Origin: Phycisphaerales bacterium
GTDB lineage: Bacteria; Planctomycetota; Phycisphaerae; Phycisphaerales; SM1A02
Reading direction: 5' to 3'
Length of the DNA: 47,368 nt
Assembly (NCBI GenBank): GCA_022446795.1
Contig: JAKVBX010000007.1
Span: 12,419 to 59,786 of the forward strand
A program made the position numbers and the translations under genes. The notes below the pieces were generated by a model, which was not told the DNA's origin, searched no databases, and saw only the letters and a list, made by a program, of their open reading frames with translations. Positions 34,119 through 42,116 of the stretch are shown here, in pieces. How positions within the stretch are numbered: position 1 is the first letter of the stretch; every line of letters begins with the position of its first letter.

Positions 34119-35573
34119 CTACTGGTTCAGCTGTGCCTTGAGTTCGGCGATCTCACGCTTGGCATCAACCAACTGTTCGGTCAGCATCAACTGGACGTTG
34201 GTGGCGATGTGCGTCGGCCGGGCCAACAGCCGGGCGGTGAGTGCCGCGACCCGCTCTCGAAGGACCTTGACCTCGGGATCGTCGGCCAGGGATTCGAGCA
34301 TGATCCGCGCGGCACCGGGATTGTTGTCCTCGATCATCCGATTGATCATCAGGATGGAGCACTTGCGATGAAGTCGGCTGACCTCTTCCGAGTCGGGCAG
34401 TTGGACCCGGAGGGCCTCCAGCATCACGCGGCAGGCTTGTCCCAGGTCCTCGATCCGCTCGTTGGGTTCGCGGTCCAGGACCATCTGGTCCAGCCGTGCC
34501 ACGTGCTCACGCACTCGATCGAGCATGCCGATGGACTGGTGGTGCTCCACGTAGTTACGAAGCGCGGCCAGTAACTCCTCTGCGGAGGCAAATCGTTCAC
34601 TGGGGTCGGCTGCCAGGGCACGCTCGCAGATCGTCCGTAATGGCGAGGGCACCCAGTTGGGATACTTCACGGGTGTGCCGTCATTGATGTTGGTGAAGAC
34701 CTCCTTGATGGAGTCACCCAGGTGTGGCGGGGATCCAGTGAGGATCTCGCACAGGCTGCTCCCGAGGAGGTAGACATCCGTCTGAGCGGTCAGGACGGAA
34801 TCACGCTGGATCATCTCGGGAGCAGCATAGGCCGGTGTCCCGGTGAACCCACGTGGAATGTGGCTGCCGTTGCCATCCAATTCGACCGCGAGGCCCCAGT
34901 CAACCAGGTAGACCTGGCCGTACCGGCCCACCATCACGTTGCCGGGCTTGATGTCCCGGTGGATGATTCGTTCCTGCTCATGGGCGTAGGCGATGGCCTC
35001 CCCGATACGGAAGAGGGTTTCCAGGTGTTCCAGCAGCGTCGCCTCCGATCCGGAGTCGAGCTTGCGAGCATCGCGAGCGAGGAGATCGCTCCAGCATTCG
35101 CCTCGGATCAACTGCATGACCAGGACGGGGTTCCCCTCGGAATCCTGTCCGATCAGGTGTACCGGGGGGATAACCGGATGCACGAGGCGAGCCTGGATCT
35201 TGGCTTCTGCGATCAGCTGGGTGCGAGCGGAAGTGGAGTCGCGGTCGGCGCGAAGTTGCTTGACGGCAATGGGGCGGGTGAGGCTGGTTTGTTCAGCCGC
35301 GCTGACGACTCCGACGCCGCCGCGGCCAATCTCGTGAAGCACGACGAAGTCGGCATCCGGGCTGATGCTCGTTGTGTCTTCCGCCACGCTGACTTCACGC
35401 AGGCTCTGCGTGTTCTTGGCAGAGTGCGCGATGTGATCGAGAATCCGTGACACCTCGGACGGTTCGTGCCGGAGGGTCTGGGTGGGCAGAATGGCAGCGT
35501 CCCTGGTGCTCTCGAGCGGCTCGTCGTCACCGGGCTTCCAGGGCTGGAAGGTGCTGGCAAGCCGATCAGCCAT
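34119..35573 (-). CDS. Hanks-type serine/threonine protein kinase
   Basis: A soluble kinase of 484 residues. After an ~75-residue N-terminal region it has the kinase domain (about 75-345): glycine loop GRGGVG, Lys105 (AVKQL), Glu123, catalytic loop HRDIKPGN with Asp207 and Asn212, DWG in place of DFG (Asp225), and GTPAYAAPE with the activation segment. The C-terminal ~140 residues are helical, ending in a coiled coil (VDAKREIAELKAQLNQ). It has no membrane segment, unlike PknB with its PASTA domains. ATG at 35573 overlaps the stop of the isochorismatase-like gene (TGATG), so the two are translationally coupled. The target is not known. Confidence 0.92.
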   Translation of the reverse strand: MADRLASTFQPWKPGDDEPLESTRDAAILPTQTLRHEPSEVSRILDHIAHSAKNTQSLREVSVAEDTTSISPDADFVVLHEIGRGGVGVVSAAEQTSLTRPIAVKQLRADRDSTSARTQLIAEAKIQARLVHPVIPPVHLIGQDSEGNPVLVMQLIRGECWSDLLARDARKLDSGSEATLLEHLETLFRIGEAIAYAHEQERIIHRDIKPGNVMVGRYGQVYLVDWGLAVELDGNGSHIPRGFTGTPAYAAPEMIQRDSVLTAQTDVYLLGSSLCEILTGSPPHLGDSIKEVFTNINDGTPVKYPNWVPSPLRTICERALAADPSERFASAEELLAALRNYVEHHQSIGMLDRVREHVARLDQMVLDREPNERIEDLGQACRVMLEALRVQLPDSEEVSRLHRKCSILMINRMIEDNNPGAARIMLESLADDPEVKVLRERVAALTARLLARPTHIATNVQLMLTEQLVDAKREIAELKAQLNQ

Positions 35574-36208
35574 CAGCTGGATTCCGCCGAAGCGGTTGAC
35601 TCCATGCTGTCGCATTCATCAAGCACGGCCTGGGAATTGATGACCGTAGCGTAGATCGGGAAAATCGTGCTGCAGTACATCTCCTGCTCGGCAATGGTGC
35701 GGGAGATCGTGCAATCCTCAAGGACAAAGATGTCATAGCCCAACTCGTAGCCCGTGCGGGCGGTGGAGTCGATGCACACCGCGGTCGAAGCGCCTGCGAG
35801 CAGCAGTCGTCGAATCCCATTGGCCGTGAGGTGGTCATGAAGGCCCGTGTCAACGAATGAGTTGAACCCAGTCCGTCCCGGGAGGGTGCAGATTCGGTCA
35901 TCGGTTGACGTGAGTTCAGGGATGACTGAACCGCCGTCGGTTCCATCCACGAACAATCCTTGCTCCTTGATGGCGGCCAGGATGCCAACCGGCTGATTGA
36001 TCTCCGGGTGGCCTTCTCGGAACAGGATCGGGAGGTTCACGATCGTGGCCGGTGTCGGCGACAACCGGTCAACCAGATCCATGATCCGATCCTTGACGTC
36101 ATCGATTCGGTCGGGTGCTTCGATGGCACTACGGAGCATGCACTCGGCCCCGAAGTGGTCATTCTGCATTCCGATGAGCAACAGTGCGGTATTGGCGAGC
36201 GTGGACAT
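35573..36208 (-). CDS. Isochorismatase-fold cysteine hydrolase
   Basis: A 211-residue protein of the isochorismatase/nicotinamidase fold. The nucleophile is Cys145 (GASTAVCIDST), and the acid is Asp17 (LLIGMQNDHF). The third member of the usual Asp-Lys-Cys triad is replaced: at the position of Lys is Arg112 in 'PGRTGFNSF'. The rest of the fold, including the 'DGTDGGSVIPEL' segment, is intact. It may hydrolyse a small amide or be inactive. It is coupled to a protein kinase, and its start has GGGGG upstream. A cytoplasmic location is likely. Confidence 0.85.
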   Translation of the reverse strand: MSTLANTALLLIGMQNDHFGAECMLRSAIEAPDRIDDVKDRIMDLVDRLSPTPATIVNLPILFREGHPEINQPVGILAAIKEQGLFVDGTDGGSVIPELTSTDDRICTLPGRTGFNSFVDTGLHDHLTANGIRRLLLAGASTAVCIDSTARTGYELGYDIFVLEDCTISRTIAEQEMYCSTIFPIYATVINSQAVLDECDSMESTASAESS

Positions 36209-36668
36209 GAATCAACCCCCAGTTGAGCTTGTTATCCCTTTGATGATATCGCCTGTTCCTGCTGGACTGAAGCACAACAGCGATGAAAGCGCGTCCGGCG
36301 GGGAGAACCACCGCAGGGTTGGGAGGGAGGGATAAGAGGTCCGCGTGGGTTCGATCACCCGCCGGACGCGCGATTCTGTGTTTCCTGGGTCGGTGGCCCC
36401 GGTCATGGGCGTTCTCCTCGGCGTCATGGACGAGGTCTGGGGCCACGGCAGGTGTGGCAGGGCATCCAGCCCTGGGCCTGCGGGGTGGCCTACCAGGGTG
36501 TCCGCAGGCCGATTCGGAGGGGTTGCGGGGATTCAACCCTGATTCCCAATTGGACAGGCGGTCAGTCTGTTCTCGTCGTATTCCATGCATTCGGGAGGAG
36601 GCAAAGGCCTGTCGTCTCTCCATCTCGTACGCCCGTGGCAGCCGGGGAATCGGGGTAGACTCGCCGCC
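36209..36668. other. 460-base divergent intergenic region
   Basis: Separates the kinase operon (minus) from the transglutaminase-hydrolase gene (plus). Contains the long inverted repeat with a G-quadruplex motif at 36289-36371, and a TAGACT box just before 36669. The frames that cross it look non-coding. I see no gene. Confidence 0.5.
36289..36371. repeat. 14-bp perfect inverted repeat enclosing a G-quadruplex motif
   Basis: GCGCGTCCGGCGGG (36289-36302) and its exact complement (36358-36371) are 55 bases apart. The loop holds GGGTTGGGAGGGAGGG (36316-36331), four G3 runs with loops of 2, 1 and 1 bases, the canonical form of a very stable G-quadruplex. Function is unknown; it could act in DNA (cruciform) or in RNA. 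Confidence 0.75.
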
Positions 36669-36671
36669 ATG
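36656..36671 (+). promoter_or_regulatory. -10-like TAGACT and leaderless start
   Basis: TAGACT (36656-36661), 7 bases, ATG (36669). Confidence 0.45.
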
Positions 36672-38894
36672 TTGATCCTGAGCCTCATGATTATCGCCCT
36701 GTCTGCTGCTCCACAGGCGTCTGAAGTCCCGCCGATCGAGGCCGTTCTGGCTGATGCGGGTGCCAATCGTCCCGAATTGGAGCGGGCCTTGTCCGAGGTG
36801 CCCGAGGATCACCGTCCCGGCATGGAGTGGTTGATTGCCCACATGCCAGAGACCGATCGACGGACGCTGACGGCCGCGTTTCTCCTCGAGAATGTCGCCC
36901 TGGCGTATGACGCTTGGGCGGGGACGCCCTGGAAGGACGATATCGCGGACGAGATCTTCTTCGATGCGGTCCTCCCGTATGCGAGTGTCAACGAGCGACG
37001 TGACGATTGGCGGCGTTCCTTCCAGGAGCGATTCGGGCCCCTGGTTGCTGACGCACAGACTCCGTCTGAAGCGGCTGCGATTCTCAACAACAAGATCTTT
37101 CCACTGGTTGGAGTCAAGTACTCAACCCAGCGTCCCAAGCCGGACCAATCTCCACTGGAATCCATGGAAGCCGGCATGGCTTCCTGCACCGGCTTGAGTG
37201 TCCTGCTCATCGATGCATGTCGAAGCGTGGGCGTGCCAGCCCGATTCGTTGGAACGCCGTTGTGGTCCGACGGCAGTGGTAATCACTCCTGGGTCGAGAT
37301 CTACGATGACGGCGCCTGGCATTTCACCGGTGCGGCCGAGCCCAGCGGCATGGACCTCAACAAGGGCTGGTTCACCGGGCGAGCATCGGGGGCGATCGAG
37401 GGCGATCCCCGCCGGGCGATCTTCGCCGTGACCTGGCGTGATGTGCCGCTGCACTTCCCGTTGGTCTGGAAGCCGGGTGACACTTCCGTCGGAGCCGTGG
37501 ACGTCAGTCGGCGATACGCGTCACCGGACGCGGCGGTGCCGGACGGGCAGGCGAGACTCCGGGTTCGCGCGGTGAATGCCGATGGGCGCCGGATCTCGAC
37601 CGCCGTGGACGTGAGGACGGGTGCAGGGGAGACCATCGGATCGGGGATGACCCGTGATGAGCGTTTTGATGCCAACGACCACCTGGAACTGCTGGTGCCA
37701 CTGGGAAGTGAACTGGAAGTTGTCACGGCATCAGGTATCGAGCCGGTGACCGTGGTGGATGATGAGCAACTCTTGACCGTCTCCATCGAGCCAACCGAGG
37801 AGACCGTGTCCCCGGATGAACCGCTTGATCGCGAGGCAGCGGAAGCAATGGCCAATCGCCTGCGTTCAGCCTGGCGATCTCAGGAGGGCCCGATCCGACG
37901 TCGTGAACTGGCGTCGGGGGTGCTGGCCCATGGCGATGCGAGGATGCCGATCTTCTACAGCCTGCATGGCGATGTGCCTGAGGGTGGTCGGAGTTTGTAC
38001 ATCTCGATGCACGGTGGCGGGGGCGGCCCCGCTCGCATGAACGACTCGCAGTGGAAGAACCATCAGCGTCTGTACGCGATCGAGGAAGGGGTCTACGTGG
38101 CGCCTCGGGCGCCGACCAATACGTGGAATCTCTGGCACCAGGGTCATATCGATCCGCTCTTTGATCGGCTGATCGCCAACATGGTGCTGGCCGAGGGCGT
38201 GAACCCCGATCGCGTCTACCTGATGGGGTACAGCGCGGGCGGGGACGGCGTCTTCCAGTTGGCACCGCGCATGGCGGATCGATTTGCGGCAGCGGCCATG
38301 ATGGCCGGGCATCCCAACGAGACGAGTCCCGAGGGACTTCGCAATCTCCCGATGACCTTGCACGTCGGGGAGAACGACTCCGGATACGGTCGCAATCGCG
38401 CGGTGGCCAAATGGAAGGACCTGCTGGCCGAGGCGGCGGCGTCGGACGCGGGCGGGTACGAGCACCTGGTGGAAATCCACGAGGGCAAGGGGCACTGGAT
38501 GGACCTGGATGATGCGCGGGCATTGCCGTGGATGGCCGCCTTCGAACGGCAGGCCAGGCCGGAGCGAATCGTCTGGAAGCAGGATGATGTCACCCATGAA
38601 CGCTTCTACTGGCTGAAGGTGGATGCCCCGGTAGCCCGGGATCGAGTCGTCGTGGAACGCGATGGACAGGTCATTCGGGTGGTGGAGTCCGGATCCCCCA
38701 AGAAGCTGTCCATCCGACTGGATGACACCATGGTGAACCTGGACCAGCCGATCACGGTGCTGGGGCCGGATGGGGTGGAGTTGTTCACCGGAGTGGTTCC
38801 GCGGACGCGTCGCCTGATGGAGCAGACGTTTGCCGAACGCGAGGATCCCCGGGGGATCTACCCCGCAGAGGTCACCGTCAACGTTGGTTCCTAG
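36669..38894 (+). CDS. Exported transglutaminase-like / alpha-beta hydrolase fusion
   Basis: A 741-residue protein with a signal peptide (about 1-18). About residues 130-230 form a transglutaminase-like (papain-fold) core: Cys173 in MASCTGLS, His206 in GNHSWVEIY, and, where most relatives have Asp, Glu224 in GAAEP. A beta-rich linker domain follows. From about 455 comes an alpha/beta-hydrolase with an HGGGGG oxyanion region, nucleophile Ser522 (GYSAGG), and His609 (GKGHWMD), as in secreted esterases. A C-terminal beta domain ends the protein. One polypeptide may cleave or remodel peptides and esters of the same polymer. The longer frame to 36585 has no signal peptide at its start. Confidence 0.82.
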   Translation: MLILSLMIIALSAAPQASEVPPIEAVLADAGANRPELERALSEVPEDHRPGMEWLIAHMPETDRRTLTAAFLLENVALAYDAWAGTPWKDDIADEIFFDAVLPYASVNERRDDWRRSFQERFGPLVADAQTPSEAAAILNNKIFPLVGVKYSTQRPKPDQSPLESMEAGMASCTGLSVLLIDACRSVGVPARFVGTPLWSDGSGNHSWVEIYDDGAWHFTGAAEPSGMDLNKGWFTGRASGAIEGDPRRAIFAVTWRDVPLHFPLVWKPGDTSVGAVDVSRRYASPDAAVPDGQARLRVRAVNADGRRISTAVDVRTGAGETIGSGMTRDERFDANDHLELLVPLGSELEVVTASGIEPVTVVDDEQLLTVSIEPTEETVSPDEPLDREAAEAMANRLRSAWRSQEGPIRRRELASGVLAHGDARMPIFYSLHGDVPEGGRSLYISMHGGGGGPARMNDSQWKNHQRLYAIEEGVYVAPRAPTNTWNLWHQGHIDPLFDRLIANMVLAEGVNPDRVYLMGYSAGGDGVFQLAPRMADRFAAAAMMAGHPNETSPEGLRNLPMTLHVGENDSGYGRNRAVAKWKDLLAEAAASDAGGYEHLVEIHEGKGHWMDLDDARALPWMAAFERQARPERIVWKQDDVTHERFYWLKVDAPVARDRVVVERDGQVIRVVESGSPKKLSIRLDDTMVNLDQPITVLGPDGVELFTGVVPRTRRLMEQTFAEREDPRGIYPAEVTVNVGS

Positions 38895-38925
38895 GGGGTC
38901 GCGGGCAGTTCGATCGGCCATCCCC

Positions 38926-38941
38926 TATGCTCACGGGCATG
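38926..38941 (+). promoter_or_regulatory. -10-like TATGCT and leaderless start
   Basis: TATGCT (38926-38931), 7 bases, ATG (38939). The in-frame ATG at 38927 lies inside the box and is unlikely as the start. Confidence 0.5.
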
Positions 38942-39643
38942 AACAACCTCATCCGATTGATTGCCGGCTCTACCGTGGTCCTGCTGCTCAGCCTTGCCGT
39001 GGGATCACCCGTTCACACGTCGACCCACCACCTGCATCCCGTTTTCGGTCCCGACATCGAACTGTTCAATGGCAAGAACCTCGATGGATGGCGCGGCTGG
39101 TTCCGGGATGGCTCGACGGACCTGTCGCAGTCGTACTCCGTCAAGGACGGTGTGCTGGTGTGCCAGGGGCAGCCCATCGGCTACATCCAGACTGATCGTC
39201 TCTACGAGAACTATGAGTTGATCGTCGAGTGGCGGTTTGATCCAGAGAAGGGGGCCGGCAACAGCGGTGTTCTGCTGCGGGTCATCGGCGAGGACAAGGT
39301 CTGGCCGAATTGCATCGAAGGCCAACTGCATTCCACGCACGCGGGCGACATCTGGAACATCGGCGAGTTTCCCATGAAGGCTGATGAGGAACGCACTCGT
39401 GGCCGCAACACGAAGAAGGCTCACGAGTCCAGCGAGAAGCCCCTGGGGGAGTGGAACCAGTATCGAATTCTCATGGACCGCGGAAACCTCGTCCTGAGGG
39501 TCAATGACGTTGTTCAGAACAAGGCCACGGAGTGTCGGGAGATTCCCGGGCGGATTGCGTTGCAGAGTGAAGGGGCCCACATCGAGTTCCGACGCGTGAC
39601 GCTTCGTCCCATCGTGTCATGGACGGTTCACGAGAATCATTAG
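38939..39643 (+). CDS. Secreted DUF1080 (3-keto-disaccharide hydrolase-like) protein
   Basis: A 234-residue exported protein. A signal peptide (about 1-25) precedes a single DUF1080 domain, a concanavalin-like beta-sandwich with the family landmarks 'ELFNGKNLDGW', 'YENYELIVEWRF', 'GNSGVLLRV', 'CIEGQLHSTHAGD' and 'ALQSEGAHIEFRRV'. Some DUF1080 proteins are reported to hydrolyse 3-keto-glycosides; the substrate here is unknown. The family is strongly expanded in Planctomycetota. A second copy is fused to a hydrolase at 40458-42077. Confidence 0.9.
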   Translation: MNNLIRLIAGSTVVLLLSLAVGSPVHTSTHHLHPVFGPDIELFNGKNLDGWRGWFRDGSTDLSQSYSVKDGVLVCQGQPIGYIQTDRLYENYELIVEWRFDPEKGAGNSGVLLRVIGEDKVWPNCIEGQLHSTHAGDIWNIGEFPMKADEERTRGRNTKKAHESSEKPLGEWNQYRILMDRGNLVLRVNDVVQNKATECREIPGRIALQSEGAHIEFRRVTLRPIVSWTVHENH

Positions 39644-39685
39644 CTGGTCCAGGTCCGACGAAGGCCCGGGTTTCCGGAACGAGGT

Positions 39686-39714
39686 GAGAAATCGAGCAAA
39701 TCTCGATCTTTCTC
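39686..39714 (+). terminator. Hairpin after the DUF1080 gene
   Basis: GAGAAA-TCGAG pairs with CTCGA-TC-TTTCTC (11 pairs, 2-base bulge, 5-base loop). It lies 42 bases after the DUF1080 stop and upstream of the next start, so it may be a terminator or part of the next leader. Confidence 0.4.
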
Positions 39715-39793
39715 GAACTGTCGTGTGTGTGGTCCGGTACCCAGTGAAGGCCCATGGCCTCGCCGCAAGGGGGACCATTCAGGAGACTCCCTC

Positions 39794-40447
39794 ATGACGT
39801 TCATTCTCACGCTGGCCTTGAGCAGCCTGTTGGCACTGTCTGTCGCGACCTGGTCGCAGGAGGCGGTGGTGCCGAACGCTGCTGTTGACCTGGCCCAGGC
39901 GGATGATCCAGCCGCAGGTGACCGTCCCCGGCTCATCCAGGTCGGTGACATGGCACCGGATTTCGCGGTGTCGACCTTGAACGGTCAGCCGGTGACACTC
40001 TCCGATCTTCGCGGGAAGGTCGTGGTCCTGTCCTTCTGGTTCCGTCCCTGCGACGCCTGCGTCTATGACCTGCAGTCCACTCAGGCGTTCAGTGACTGGC
40101 TCGACAGCCAGGAAGACGTGCCGATCGTGTCACTGGTGATGGACGAGTATTCCTCGTGGGTGAACCAGGCTGACCGTGATGGTGAGGTACCAGTAGATCG
40201 CCGGGCATCGACCCGGGCCTACCTGGCTCGGAAGGACATCACGATGGATGTCCTGGTGGATCCGCGCGGCCTGCCGGTTCGGACGGCCTACGGCGTGACC
40301 GCCTATCCGACCCGCGTGATCATCGACCCGGATGGCCGCGTGGTCTCGGTTAGCACCGGCAGTCGGGGCCAGCGCCTGCTGGACATCCTGAAGTCCGAAT
40401 CGCTGGCAGCCTGGCATACCTGGCAGGCGCGTGAACTGCAGAAGTAG
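39794..40447 (+). CDS. Exported redoxin/TlpA-like protein
   Basis: A 217-residue protein with a signal peptide (about 1-21). The thioredoxin fold starts at 'VGDMAPDFAVSTLNGQPVTLSDLRGKVVVL' and has C86-D-A-C89 in 'RPCDACVYDL', an unusual CDAC redox site, and cis-Pro in 'AYPTRVIIDPDG'. It belongs to the AhpC/TlpA group and probably reduces disulfides outside the cytoplasm. AGGAG lies before the ATG. It is convergent with the hydrolase-DUF1080 gene, with 10 bases between stops. Confidence 0.85.
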   Translation: MTFILTLALSSLLALSVATWSQEAVVPNAAVDLAQADDPAAGDRPRLIQVGDMAPDFAVSTLNGQPVTLSDLRGKVVVLSFWFRPCDACVYDLQSTQAFSDWLDSQEDVPIVSLVMDEYSSWVNQADRDGEVPVDRRASTRAYLARKDITMDVLVDPRGLPVRTAYGVTAYPTRVIIDPDGRVVSVSTGSRGQRLLDILKSESLAAWHTWQARELQK

Positions 40448-40457
40448 CGCGTCCCAC

Positions 40458-42077
40458 TCAATCGAGCGGCTTGATCTCCACTCGCCTGAAATCGATGGGA
40501 TGGCTCTCGCCTTGCAGCGAGATCCATCCCTCTTTCAACACGAGGTCATCGCCCGTGATGAGCTTGGCCGCGTCACCGTCACCCGGATCCAACTGGGGGT
40601 TGGTATAGGTCATCACGAGTTCACCGTTGACGTAGTGCCGAATCACCTTGCCGCCGTCCACCTCGAATTCGGCCATGACCCACTCATCTCCATGGCAGGT
40701 ATCGGAATTCGAATTGATGCAGTGTCGGGTATCGAGTTTTCCGTCGTAGACGACGTGCGTGCCCGGCGTGCAGAGGTTCCCGGTCGTTCGTGGACTGGTG
40801 CCGTCGCCGCCAAGGAACTGTCCCTCGATGCAGACCGGGAAGGATTGTCCAACGGTCATGGTGGCGGGGTCCTGGCAGTGCAGCATGGCCCCGCTGTTGC
40901 GCCACGCCCAACCGGGGCCGCCGGGGGCCTGGTCGCCATGGAAGCGGTACTCGACGCGGAGTCGATAGCGTGACATGGGCTTCTCGTAGAACAGGTGCAG
41001 GAACCGACCATCGAACTGGCCGTCGTAGTCGTCGTACCCGACCCGGATCATGCCATCTTCGACACGAACGGTGCCGAAGGGATCCTCGCCGAGGGGTTGT
41101 CCCGCGATCTTGGGTGTCCACCCGGTCAGGTCCTTGCCGTTGAACAGGGGCGTCCACTCGCCAGAGGCCTGGAGGGCATCGAGGTGTCGATCCACCTCGA
41201 TGAAGAAGTCATCGGGCCGCTCCATCCAGGGGAAGTGACCGACATCCTCGAGGATCAACAGCTTGGAATTGGGGAGGGCCAGGTGGAGTTCCCGGGCCGC
41301 GACCGGGGAACAGATGAAGTCGTCCTCGCCGGTGATGACCAGCGCCGGCGCGGTGACCTGTGCCAGCCGAGGGCGGAAGTCCATCGGGGCTTCACGCCCG
41401 GAAGCCTGCCTCGCTTTCTGGGCATGTGCAGATGGATGGCTGGCCCGCAGTTGAACCGCGGCTCGCTTGGCGGCCGCCTGGTCCGTGAAGTACAGCGGGA
41501 GAATGCCCGTGAGGGCGTCACTGAACGTTTCGTCCGTCAGGTCATCAGCCGTGGCCAGTTTCTCCATGTTGGCCATGACCTCGGGAAACCAGGGTTCTTC
41601 CGAGCGCTGCATCGCCCGCTGCTGGATGTCCTGTTGACGCTCAGGCAGGTTGCCGTGATAGGTATTCAGAAGGAGCAGCCCATCGACGTGCTCGGGATAG
41701 GCCATGGCATATTGCATGGCCTGGGGGCCTGAAGCCGAATGCCCGGCCACCCAGATGGACTCGGCCTGGAGATGCTGGCGGAGTGCTTCGATGTCATCCA
41801 CGAAGTTCGTCCACTTGTGCTCGTCAAGCGGCTGACTTCGATCGGAGGCGCCGGTCCCTCGCGTGTCGAGGTAGACCATCGTGAAGCGATCTTCCAATGG
41901 TCCCAGCGTGCGACGGAGATACTCGGCCGACGGTCCCCAACCTGGCGAGGGCAGGATGCAGACGGGACCGGAGCCGGAGACGGAGTAGGCCAGCGTGACA
42001 CCGTCATGCTCCATCTTCTGGAGATCACCGATGGCGGCACAGGACAGCACAATCGCGGATAGCAACATGGTCATCAT
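40458..42077 (-). CDS. Alpha/beta-hydrolase fused to DUF1080 domain
   Basis: A 539-residue exported protein (short hydrophobic N-terminus ending VLSC, possibly a lipoprotein). Residues 20-300 are an alpha/beta-hydrolase of the proline iminopeptidase/haloalkane-dehalogenase type with nucleophile Ser114 (GHSASG), Asp253 (GEDDF) and His281 (VGHFPW). From about 309 a DUF1080 domain follows ('LFNGKDLTGW', 'WRNSGAMLHC', 'CIEGQFLGGDG', 'ISLQGESHPIDFRRV'). This joins an esterase or peptidase to a putative keto-glycoside hydrolase. GGCGAGGAGG lies before the first of two in-frame ATGs. Confidence 0.88.
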   Translation of the reverse strand: MMTMLLSAIVLSCAAIGDLQKMEHDGVTLAYSVSGSGPVCILPSPGWGPSAEYLRRTLGPLEDRFTMVYLDTRGTGASDRSQPLDEHKWTNFVDDIEALRQHLQAESIWVAGHSASGPQAMQYAMAYPEHVDGLLLLNTYHGNLPERQQDIQQRAMQRSEEPWFPEVMANMEKLATADDLTDETFSDALTGILPLYFTDQAAAKRAAVQLRASHPSAHAQKARQASGREAPMDFRPRLAQVTAPALVITGEDDFICSPVAARELHLALPNSKLLILEDVGHFPWMERPDDFFIEVDRHLDALQASGEWTPLFNGKDLTGWTPKIAGQPLGEDPFGTVRVEDGMIRVGYDDYDGQFDGRFLHLFYEKPMSRYRLRVEYRFHGDQAPGGPGWAWRNSGAMLHCQDPATMTVGQSFPVCIEGQFLGGDGTSPRTTGNLCTPGTHVVYDGKLDTRHCINSNSDTCHGDEWVMAEFEVDGGKVIRHYVNGELVMTYTNPQLDPGDGDAAKLITGDDLVLKEGWISLQGESHPIDFRRVEIKPLD

Positions 42078-42116
42078 CCTCCTCGCCGAGCACTGTACCC
42101 CCGTGGGGATCGAGCG

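Noticed and set aside
36289-36371. tRNA-like look: GCGTCCG/CGGACGC as acceptor stem and GGGTTCGATCACCC as T-arm
   Set aside because: No anticodon arm or D-arm can be drawn, the T-loop would have 8 bases, and the middle is a G-rich tract. Better described as an inverted repeat with a G-quadruplex motif.
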